From Flavobacteriales bacterium (lineage in GTDB: Bacteria > Bacteroidota > Bacteroidia > Flavobacteriales_D > Crocinitomicaceae), in contig CANCQX010000007.1 in assembly GCA_947380375.1 (NCBI GenBank), positions 1-45,209 on the forward strand: a stretch of DNA of 45,209 bases, given 5' to 3'. This document shows, piece after piece, positions 36,159 through 43,254 of the stretch. How positions within the stretch are numbered: position 1 is the first letter of the stretch; each line of letters starts with the position of its first letter. The notes under the pieces were generated by a model. It was given only the letters and a program-made list of their open reading frames with translations, ran no database searches and was not told the origin of the DNA. The position numbers and the translations under genes were made by a program.

Positions 36159-38720
36159 TTATCTAATCAAATTTAATACTCCTTTATTATAATATTTTTT
36201 ATCTGTTTGACTATCTTTTAATATAATTGTCCAAAAATAAGCCCCCGTAGGTACTTTTTGGGATTTATAGCTACCATCCCATTCTTCTGTTGAATCATTT
36301 GACTCCCAAATTATTTGTCCCCAACGATTAAAAACAGATAACTCAAAATCTTTTTCAGAATAGCCTAGTACACTAACTTTCCAAGTTTCATTTATACCAT
36401 CTCCATTAGGAGTAAATGAATTAGGAGGAAAAAAATATAATCCCGATTTAATTTTAATTATTTTGGTTAAACTATCTGTACAATTTTGATCGGTTTTTGA
36501 AATTAATGTTACACTAAATTCACTTAAATTATTATTTATAAAACTAGTTGAAAAATCTTTTTGAGTTGACATTTCTGGAATTGATACAGGGATTTTCCAC
36601 TCATAACTTTTTGCTCCAACTGATAAATTTATTAGATTAAGTTTTACAGAACTTGCATCACCGTATGTTACTGAATCTAAGAAATTTACAATAGGTTTTG
36701 GAAGAACTACTAAAGCATTTAAAACATTTATAGAATCCAAACACCCATCAATTGTTTCTACCAATAATTTAACATCGAAACTACCATTTTTTAAAGAATT
36801 AAGAGCAACATCATTTTGATTTTTTATAATATCTCCATTTGAAATTTTCCAAACCGAACTTTTAATCAAACTTGGATCCATTGTATTTGTTAATCTAAAA
36901 ATTGCTGGTTCACATTGTTTTGCATTATCGATACTAAATGTTGGGGAAATCCCTATTGATTTCGATACATTTATCGTTAAAGGTATCATTGCAGGTGTAT
37001 TACAAGCATCTCTAATTACCACAACATAGGTTCCTTGAATATTTGTAGTAAAAGAAGTGCCTATTCCAACTGGATTCATATTATTTGTCCACACAACTGT
37101 ATATGGAGATTTACCTCCATTAATATTAGAAACACTAAGTTTAACTGATTGATTTGAACAGGTTGAAACATCCGGAGAAGCGGTAGCTGATAACGGATTT
37201 AAAACTGTAACTAAAATACCTGATTTTACAGATTCACATCCATCTTGATTGACAGCTTTCACACCATATGATTTTGTTTGTATTGGAGTAAAATTTTGCG
37301 AAGAATTTGTTGAAGTAAAATCATCCCATACATAGGTAAAACTATTCCCCCCAATAGCTGTAGCTGTAAAATTTACAATTTCATTTTGACAAACAGTAAC
37401 ATCATTTGATACTGTTAACGTAATAGGAATTGTATTTCCTGTAAGATTAACAGTTGAAGAAGTTGTACATCCAGCAGAATTTCTTGAAAGAACAGTATAC
37501 GTTCCAGGTAACATATTTAATTTAGAATTTGAATTTCCCCATGATGAACCACCATCAAAACTATAATCTACTGCTGTTGGAGAGTTAATTAAGATGGAAC
37601 CGTTACCACTCCCAAAACAAGCCGTCGAATTGATTGAGGTTACTGTTTGTGTCGGAGATGTAACCAAACTAGGTAAGGTTACAGTTTGTGAAACGGAACA
37701 ACCGCCTGAATTTCTTGACATTACTATATAATCACCTGCTGCTAATCCTGATTTTGAATTTATTACACCCCATGTAGATCCTCCGTCAAAACTATAATTT
37801 ACTGCTATTGAAGTAATTGAGATGGAACCGTCATTAGTTCCAGAGCAATTAGTTGATGGGGTAGTTGTTATTGTTTGGGTTGGTGCCGCAACTGATATTA
37901 TAATTTCATCTGTTTTTTTACAAACAGGTTTAAATGTAATATCATCTATTGCAAAATCATTTCCTGTATTAACGGTATTTTGATTATAAATACTTAATAT
38001 AGCAGATGTACTTGAACCTGAATTCCAAGTATTTGTAAACTGTTCCCAAATATCTTGAGTGGGATTTGCATTAAAAACAGAACCAATTTGCACACCGTTA
38101 ATAAAGAATTGTAAATTGGCCACGGCGGGATCGGATTTTGCTGTCATAATCCAAGCGCCTAAAATATAATCAGAATTTGGACTGACAATAATTGTTTGCG
38201 ACCAAACCATCGAATTAGGTGAACCTGATCCATTTACAACCATCATTTTAGTTCCTGAAACAGTATGATCTTTATATTTAGGAAAATTTACATGCGCCTT
38301 ATTTGGATCATCCGTTACAATATAACTACCTGCAGAAATTAAAGGTCCATAATTAACTCCCATATAAGTTCCCAATCCACTTCCTAAAGTATAACTACTT
38401 GTAAAACTTGCATTTTCAAATTCAAATTCACCATTTATTACTAAATTCTTGGTACTAATATTTCCAACTTCAACTGAATATGTTCCAGATGTATTTACAG
38501 AAATAGTCTTTCCATGAGTGTTATTTGACCAATTATAAAATCCATAACCTGAAGGGGCTGATAATATTAATGAAGAAGAAGGACAAATAGTTTGGTCATT
38601 CCCTAAAAAGTCATTCCCTAAAAATAAAACAGGATCAGTTGCTTCGCATTGCGAAAATGAAAAATTAAAAAAGGTAGCTACAAAAGAATATATCAGAAAT
38701 ATTTTTATATTTTTTTTCAT
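36159..38720 (-). CDS. Secreted protein with type B T9SS sorting domain
   Basis: An 853-residue cargo protein of the type IX secretion system. I start at the ATG at 38720; the longer frame would use TTG two codons upstream. A signal peptide (ending FNFSFSQ) is followed by a short Ig-like strand region, a domain at about 90-265 resembling carbohydrate-binding modules (LVINGEFEFENASF...AIDDITFKP), and two tandem 77-residue repeats with NYSFDGGSTWG / DYSFDGGSSWG. Further Ig/PKD-like domains lead to the final ~90 residues: PNSFTPNGDGINETW, FNRWGQIIWES, GTYFW-like GAYFW and the end GVLNLIR. It is probably a surface adhesin or matrix-binding protein. Confidence 0.87.
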   Translation of the reverse strand: MKKNIKIFLIYSFVATFFNFSFSQCEATDPVLFLGNDFLGNDQTICPSSSLILSAPSGYGFYNWSNNTHGKTISVNTSGTYSVEVGNISTKNLVINGEFEFENASFTSSYTLGSGLGTYMGVNYGPLISAGSYIVTDDPNKAHVNFPKYKDHTVSGTKMMVVNGSGSPNSMVWSQTIIVSPNSDYILGAWIMTAKSDPAVANLQFFINGVQIGSVFNANPTQDIWEQFTNTWNSGSSTSAILSIYNQNTVNTGNDFAIDDITFKPVCKKTDEIIISVAAPTQTITTTPSTNCSGTNDGSISITSIAVNYSFDGGSTWGVINSKSGLAAGDYIVMSRNSGGCSVSQTVTLPSLVTSPTQTVTSINSTACFGSGNGSILINSPTAVDYSFDGGSSWGNSNSKLNMLPGTYTVLSRNSAGCTTSSTVNLTGNTIPITLTVSNDVTVCQNEIVNFTATAIGGNSFTYVWDDFTSTNSSQNFTPIQTKSYGVKAVNQDGCESVKSGILVTVLNPLSATASPDVSTCSNQSVKLSVSNINGGKSPYTVVWTNNMNPVGIGTSFTTNIQGTYVVVIRDACNTPAMIPLTINVSKSIGISPTFSIDNAKQCEPAIFRLTNTMDPSLIKSSVWKISNGDIIKNQNDVALNSLKNGSFDVKLLVETIDGCLDSINVLNALVVLPKPIVNFLDSVTYGDASSVKLNLINLSVGAKSYEWKIPVSIPEMSTQKDFSTSFINNNLSEFSVTLISKTDQNCTDSLTKIIKIKSGLYFFPPNSFTPNGDGINETWKVSVLGYSEKDFELSVFNRWGQIIWESNDSTEEWDGSYKSQKVPTGAYFWTIILKDSQTDKKYYNKGVLNLIR

Positions 38721-38785
38721 AGACAAATTTCATTGTTTTATTAAAAAGCTAGACGAGCTAAAATAATGAATAGTTGCTTTATAAA

Positions 38786-38793
38786 CAAATATA
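38786..38793 (-). promoter_or_regulatory. -7 box upstream of the type B cargo gene
   Basis: TATATTTG on the minus strand, between the ywbE-like stop and the cargo gene, 65 bp before its ATG. It suggests separate transcription of the cargo gene. No -33 TTG at the right spacing. Confidence 0.4.
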
Positions 38794-38802
38794 ATCTAAA
38801 AT

Positions 38803-39003
38803 TTAATCCTCTTTTATAATTTCTTTAACTCTTCCAACCTCACCGGTCTCTAACATTACCTTTATTCCATGAGGATGAAAAACTGAATTTGTCAAAATCT
38901 TTTTTACATATCCATTGGTTAATTCTCCTGAACGTTGGTCTTCTTTTAAAACAATATTAACTTCTAAACCAATAAAAATATTTTTTCTTGTCTGACCTTC
39001 CAT
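38803..39003 (-). CDS. YwbE family protein
   Basis: A 66-residue protein with the full YwbE (TIGR03833/DUF2196) pattern: GLEVNIVLKEDQRSGELT, VKKILTNS, HPHGIKVMLE and GEVGRVKEI. The predicted fold is a small beta-barrel, and the GLEVNIVLK/GIKV strands recall KOW-like RNA-binding barrels; function is unknown. It starts 2 bp after the stop of a DEAD-box helicase, so it is tightly linked to RNA remodelling by position. Confidence in the family is high despite the small size. Confidence 0.9.
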   Translation of the reverse strand: MEGQTRKNIFIGLEVNIVLKEDQRSGELTNGYVKKILTNSVFHPHGIKVMLETGEVGRVKEIIKED

Positions 39004-39005
39004 TC

Positions 39006-40340
39006 TTATCTTTTTTTCTTTTTCTTAACAACTATTGGGCTCGGAGCAACTTCTGGTTTTGACTGCAAAACTTGATTAGACAATAATTTATCTATTAATT
39101 CATCTTTTGATAAATGTTGAAAGACCGATTTTATTTTATCTTTAAAGGCAGGTGACAAGTCGTGATTAATTTTTGTTTTAAAAATTCGCTTTGCCCATAA
39201 ATAAGTATTATTCTCTTCAACACTTTCCTGACTTGGCTTAGTTAATTCCTCAAAATTCAACCCTAATTCTAATTGAAATTCAGCCAATTCTTTTAATTCT
39301 TCTTGTTGAATCACAGTTAAAGCAAACCCCTTTGCTCCTGCTCTAGCAGTTCTTCCACTTCGATGTATATACGTTTCGAAAGTTTCGGGTAAATGGTAAT
39401 TAACAACATAGGCTATATCTTTCACATCGATTCCTCTAGCGGCTAAATCTGTTGCGACCAAAATAGAAATATTTCCATCTCTAAATTGCTCCATTATTCT
39501 ATCTCTAATGGGCTGAGACAAACTTCCGTGTAAAGCACCTGATGAAAATCTACTTATGGCTAAATTTTTAGATAATTTATTTACAGCTGCTTTTGTTCTA
39601 CAAAAAATTATTCCTTTCTGTCCTTCACGCTCATTTAAAAAATGAGTTAGTACATCTAATTTTTGAATTGGGTCAACTAAAATATATCTGTGATCAATTG
39701 CATCGTTTCCCGCAACCTCCATATCGACAATCACCTCAGTGATGTTTTTTGACATGTAATTATGAACGATATTTTTAACTTCACTTGAAAGTGTCGCAGT
39801 AAATAAAAATGTTCGCTGGTCTTTTGGGAGAATTTTGTGTATTTCTAAAAAATCATCTTTGAGAGCAGTTAACATTTCATCCGCTTCATCAAGAACTAGG
39901 TATTTTATTTTTGAAAGAACTACCGCTCCTTTTTCAACCAAATCTAATAGCCTTCCTGGTGTTGCAACTATAATTTGAGCACCTTCTTCTATTTGTTTAA
40001 TTTGAGATTTAATTGGTACTCCTCCATAAGCAACTACTACTGAAACTAAATTTGTAGAATAGGTTTCAATTACAGAACTTACTTGTTGCCCAAGTTCTCT
40101 TGTTGGAACTAAAATTAATACTTGAGTATCTTTATTTTTCTGATCTATTAATTCGAGTAAAGGTAAACCGAAAGCCAAAGTTTTACCTGTACCTGTTTTA
40201 CCAATTCCAACAAAATCATTTTTAGATTCTAAAATTACAGGTATTGCTTTTGATTGAATTTCTGTTGGGACAATTATACCATTTTGACTTAACAAAGATG
40301 CTATTTGGGTTGAAATTCCTAATTCTATAAATTGATTCAC
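39006..40340 (-). CDS. DEAD-box RNA helicase (GTG start, motif III TAT)
   Basis: A 444-residue ATP-dependent RNA helicase. Motifs: Q motif IVPTEIQSKAIP, GKTGTGKTLAF, PTRELGQQ, VLDEADEM and HRSGRTARAG. Motif III reads TAT (T181-A182-T183) in place of the usual SAT, a conservative change. After the core is a linker and a short basic end (KKKKKR) that likely binds RNA. The start codon is GTG at 40340; no in-frame ATG exists before the upstream stop, and MNQFIELGIS fits the family's N terminus. A strong inverted repeat lies in the gap to the upstream helicase. Position between another helicase and the YwbE gene suggests an RNA-remodelling operon. Confidence 0.93.
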   Translation of the reverse strand: MNQFIELGISTQIASLLSQNGIIVPTEIQSKAIPVILESKNDFVGIGKTGTGKTLAFGLPLLELIDQKNKDTQVLILVPTRELGQQVSSVIETYSTNLVSVVVAYGGVPIKSQIKQIEEGAQIIVATPGRLLDLVEKGAVVLSKIKYLVLDEADEMLTALKDDFLEIHKILPKDQRTFLFTATLSSEVKNIVHNYMSKNITEVIVDMEVAGNDAIDHRYILVDPIQKLDVLTHFLNEREGQKGIIFCRTKAAVNKLSKNLAISRFSSGALHGSLSQPIRDRIMEQFRDGNISILVATDLAARGIDVKDIAYVVNYHLPETFETYIHRSGRTARAGAKGFALTVIQQEELKELAEFQLELGLNFEELTKPSQESVEENNTYLWAKRIFKTKINHDLSPAFKDKIKSVFQHLSKDELIDKLLSNQVLQSKPEVAPSPIVVKKKKKR

Positions 40341-40367
40341 TTTCTGTTTTTTTAATTTATTTAATTC

Positions 40368-40393
40368 TCTTGCTTTACCAATTTAAAGCAAGA
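40368..40393. repeat. Inverted repeat between two helicase genes
   Basis: A 10-bp perfect stem (TCTTGCTTTA / TAAAGCAAGA) with loop CCAATT. It begins right after the stop codon of the upstream helicase and ends 27 bp before the GTG of the next one. On the minus strand there is no immediate T run, so it may be an RNA-processing or stabilising hairpin, or a weak terminator. Confidence 0.7.
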
Positions 40394-41512
40394 TTATTTA
40401 GCAATTATTCGCTTAAAAGTAATATTCAACGATTGCTCAATTTGTCGAATTCTCCTCACTTCTTTAGGGTCAATAATACTTAACGAAACTCCTTTTTTTC
40501 CAGCTCTAGCAGTCCTTCCGCTTCGATGCGTATAATATTCTATTTTTTCAGGTAAATCATAATGAACAACGAAACATAAACTATCTACATCTATACCCCT
40601 TGCAGAAACATCAGTAGTGACTAGTAATTGAATTTTATGATTTTTAAATGCTCTCATTGCTTTCTCTCTTTCACGTTGTTGTAAATCTCCATGAATCGCA
40701 TCTGCAACAAATTTCTTTTCTTGTAAGAATTCAACTAATTTTTGAGTACTCGCTTTGGTTCTACAAAAAATAATACCACTATCTCCACCCTGAACATTTA
40801 AAAACTGAACTAAAGTTTGATTTTTAAATCTAGGATCACACGTTACAAACTGATGTTCAATTGATTGATTTACAACATTTCTTTTATTAACTTGAACCTT
40901 ATGAGCGTCATCAGCCATATATTTTCCGATAATCTCTTTCAAGTTTTCTGGTAATGTTGCTGAAAATAACCACGTATTTCTACTTCCAATAGTATGTTTC
41001 AATATTGTATCCAATTCTTCTTTGAATCCCATACTTAACATTTCATCTGCTTCATCAAGTACAATTGTTTCAACCTGACTAAGATCAATCGCTTTTTTTT
41101 CTAATAAATCAATTAAACGTCCAGGTGTAGCAACAACAATATGAGTAGGTCTACTTAATGCTCTAATTTGATTTTCAATTTTATCTCCTCCATAAACGGC
41201 TTCGATGAAAATTTTATCTGAAAACTTCGTTAATTTAAATAACTGTTTTTGAATCTGTTGACCTAACTCTCGAGTTGGTGAAAGTATTAAGGCTTGAATA
41301 CGGCTATCATTCGTATCCATTCTTTGTAATAAAGGTAAACCAAAAGCTGCAGTTTTACCTGTACCCGTTTGCGCTTGACCTATAAAATCAGTTCCAAACT
41401 CTAGTAGATAAGGTATTGCTTTTTCTTGTATTTCTGTAGGCGATTCAATATTAATCTCTTTAAGAGCTTTAATAAATACATCTTTTACACCTAATTCTCT
41501 GAACGTTTTCAA
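40394..41512 (-). CDS. DEAD-box RNA helicase, minimal form (TTG start)
   Basis: A 372-residue helicase consisting of the two RecA-like domains and almost nothing else. Motifs: ESPTEIQEKAIPYL, AQTGTGKTAAF, PTRELGQQ, VLDEADEM, FSATLP and HRSGRTARAG. Lacking a C-terminal RNA-binding tail, it may depend on partners for target choice. The start is TTG at 41512 giving MKTFRELGVKD, which fits the family; no in-frame ATG lies upstream within the leader. A -7 box TAACTTTG lies 23 bp upstream. The next helicase gene begins 53 bp after its stop. Confidence 0.93.
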   Translation of the reverse strand: MKTFRELGVKDVFIKALKEINIESPTEIQEKAIPYLLEFGTDFIGQAQTGTGKTAAFGLPLLQRMDTNDSRIQALILSPTRELGQQIQKQLFKLTKFSDKIFIEAVYGGDKIENQIRALSRPTHIVVATPGRLIDLLEKKAIDLSQVETIVLDEADEMLSMGFKEELDTILKHTIGSRNTWLFSATLPENLKEIIGKYMADDAHKVQVNKRNVVNQSIEHQFVTCDPRFKNQTLVQFLNVQGGDSGIIFCRTKASTQKLVEFLQEKKFVADAIHGDLQQREREKAMRAFKNHKIQLLVTTDVSARGIDVDSLCFVVHYDLPEKIEYYTHRSGRTARAGKKGVSLSIIDPKEVRRIRQIEQSLNITFKRIIAK

Positions 41513-41535
41513 ACTGTTGAATTTTAATTGAGCAA

Positions 41536-41543
41536 CAAAGTTA
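41536..41543 (-). promoter_or_regulatory. -7 box upstream of the helicase-helicase-ywbE group
   Basis: TAACTTTG on the minus strand matches TAnnTTTG and lies 23 bp before the TTG start at 41512, in the 58-bp gap after the aminotransferase gene. The -33 element is not apparent. Confidence 0.5.
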
Positions 41544-41570
41544 CTTCAATTAAATGAAGAAAGAGATAGA

Positions 41571-42437
41571 CTAAAAACTATTCTCTAAAACATTTTCCCA
41601 ATGATCATTCAAATATGCAACTAATTTTCTAGATGTATTATTGAAATAACGTTTTGTTCTATAACCACTTACCCACGTAATACCTCTAACTGCATTTGTT
41701 AAAAATATTTCATCGGCTGCTATGATGTTTTGAGGGAAAATCGTACATTCATAGACTTTAATCCCATGAGATACAGCGAGGTTAATAATTTGCATACGCA
41801 TTGTACCTGCTAAACAACCTTCATCTAATCCTGGAGTATAAAGAACACCATTACTCACTACAAATAAATTTGAACTTGAACTTTCTAAAATAGCACCTTT
41901 CTCATTTACGATTAGCACTTCATCTAATTGCCTTTCAGATGCATTAATAGCAGCCATTACATATAGTAAACCATTTTTAGTTTTATAATTGGATAAGCTA
42001 TTTTTAACTTTTTTAAGATCAGAATATAAATCTATTTCCCATCCTTTAGAATTCAAATCAAAACTATTATTTTCAATCGGGTAAACTTCGATAAAATAAA
42101 CCGCTTCATTTGATGTAGGTGCATATGTTCCACCAGCTATTCTATCAAGTGAAATTCTACATTTTCCACCCTCCCTAATTTCAGACTTATCAATTAAATA
42201 TTGAACTCTTTCCTCAAAAAAAGTTACATTAAAAAAAACGGATGGTCTCATTTTTAATGCAGAAGCTCCTTCTAATAACCGTTGAATATGATTGGCCATA
42301 TTCAACGGTTTACCATTCATTATTCGAATGCTTTCAAAAACGCCATCTCCATATAAATGGGCACGATTTCCCGCCTGAATAGTTGGCGTGTCATTGGATA
42401 AAATTGTACCATTTGAATTAACAAATAATTTTGCCAT
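41571..42437 (-). CDS. Class IV PLP-dependent aminotransferase
   Basis: A 288-residue fold-type IV PLP enzyme. This fold includes branched-chain aminotransferases, D-amino-acid transaminases and aminodeoxychorismate lyase. The PLP lysine is probably K152 in NYKTKN, whose KTxN context resembles the lyase and D-amino-acid branches. Further conserved segments are GDGVFESIRI near residue 32, ILESSSSNLFVV near 185 and GCLAGTMRMQI near 207. The exact reaction (for example 4-aminobenzoate formation for folate) cannot be decided from sequence. It lies 3 bp after the rhomboid gene and is probably co-transcribed with it. Confidence 0.88.
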   Translation of the reverse strand: MAKLFVNSNGTILSNDTPTIQAGNRAHLYGDGVFESIRIMNGKPLNMANHIQRLLEGASALKMRPSVFFNVTFFEERVQYLIDKSEIREGGKCRISLDRIAGGTYAPTSNEAVYFIEVYPIENNSFDLNSKGWEIDLYSDLKKVKNSLSNYKTKNGLLYVMAAINASERQLDEVLIVNEKGAILESSSSNLFVVSNGVLYTPGLDEGCLAGTMRMQIINLAVSHGIKVYECTIFPQNIIAADEIFLTNAVRGITWVSGYRTKRYFNNTSRKLVAYLNDHWENVLENSF

Positions 42438-42440
42438 AAT

Positions 42441-43052
42441 CTAAAATACTAAATTCAAAATATCTTTTCCCTTTTCAATATTAATAATTAATATGAAAAA
42501 AATCCCAAAAATTGCGCCTCCAATGTGTGCATCATGTGCAACAATAGTTCCTCCCCTTTTATCTAACCAAATTTCTAATGCTAAATAAAGAATCCCAAAA
42601 AGCCATGCCTTCATAGGAATTATCATAACAACTAAATCAGCAAAAGGATTCCAAATAACAAATGCAAAAACTACTGCAGAAACGGCTCCAGAAGCCCCTA
42701 AAGATCTATAATTAGGATTGTCATGATTTCTATAATAAGGAATTAAGGTTGAAAATAAACCACCTAAAAAATATAAAGTTATAAAATGAATTTCGCCTTT
42801 AATTAAACCAAAATGTTGTACAAGTTCTGCCTCTAGAATATTCCCTAAGAAATAAAGAGAAAACATATTAAAAGCTAAATGCTGAATATCTGCATGAATA
42901 AATAGATGGGTAAAAATTCTATAACTCTGATTATGATTTTTTGATAAAAAAGGAACGAACATCATACGATTTTTTAAATCATCTTTATTCATAGCATTTA
43001 ACGACAATCCTATTGTTGCTATCAAAATAACTGTAAGTGCCGAAAATATCAT
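42441..43052 (-). CDS. Rhomboid-family intramembrane serine protease
   Basis: A 203-residue polytopic membrane protein with about six transmembrane helices. The catalytic dyad is S121 in GASGAV and H176 in HIGGAIFG, and the loop-helix segment FTHLFIHADIQHLAFNMFSLYFLG is characteristic. Rhomboids cut transmembrane helices of other membrane proteins; the substrate is unknown. It is divergent from secD(F), with operator-like palindromes in the 202-bp gap, so the two may share regulation. No clear TAnnTTTG box serves this gene; TACTTTCG at about 43100-43107 on the minus strand is the nearest. Confidence 0.92.
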   Translation of the reverse strand: MIFSALTVILIATIGLSLNAMNKDDLKNRMMFVPFLSKNHNQSYRIFTHLFIHADIQHLAFNMFSLYFLGNILEAELVQHFGLIKGEIHFITLYFLGGLFSTLIPYYRNHDNPNYRSLGASGAVSAVVFAFVIWNPFADLVVMIIPMKAWLFGILYLALEIWLDKRGGTIVAHDAHIGGAIFGIFFILIINIEKGKDILNLVF

Positions 43053-43117
43053 TTAAATATGAATATACCCTTTATAATATCATTAAAATATCCCTTACGA
43101 AAGTAACCAAAAAACAG

Positions 43118-43134
43118 TTACATAAGTTATGTAA
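43118..43134. promoter_or_regulatory. 17-bp perfect palindrome, operator-like
   Basis: TTACATAA-G-TTATGTAA, two perfect 8-bp half-sites around one base. It sits between the divergent rhomboid and secD(F) genes, 66 bp and 121 bp from their start codons. The size and symmetry suit a dimeric transcription factor; the factor is unknown. Confidence 0.6.
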
Positions 43135-43158
43135 AAAATAATAAATAGTTAATTTGTT

Positions 43159-43191
43159 AATAAACTTAGTAAAACCTTTTGCAAGTTTATT
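43159..43191. promoter_or_regulatory. Inverted repeat overlapping the secD(F) -33 element
   Basis: AATAAACTT (43159-43167) and AAGTTTATT (43183-43191) are perfect complements, with AAAA-CC-TTTT centred between them. The right arm runs into the TTG of the secD(F) promoter (43190-43192), so a bound protein could block or contact RNA polymerase. Confidence 0.55.
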
Positions 43192-43220
43192 GATAGTATT
43201 AAATTGAAATTCTATATTTG
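43190..43220 (+). promoter_or_regulatory. Promoter of secD(F)
   Basis: TTG at 43190-43192, a 20-bp spacer and TATATTTG at 43213-43220 match the Bacteroidota consensus fully. Transcription would begin near 43225, leaving a leader of about 30 nt. Confidence 0.75.
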
Positions 43221-43254
43221 CGCCTTATTTAATATAATTAATTGTTTTACGAAT

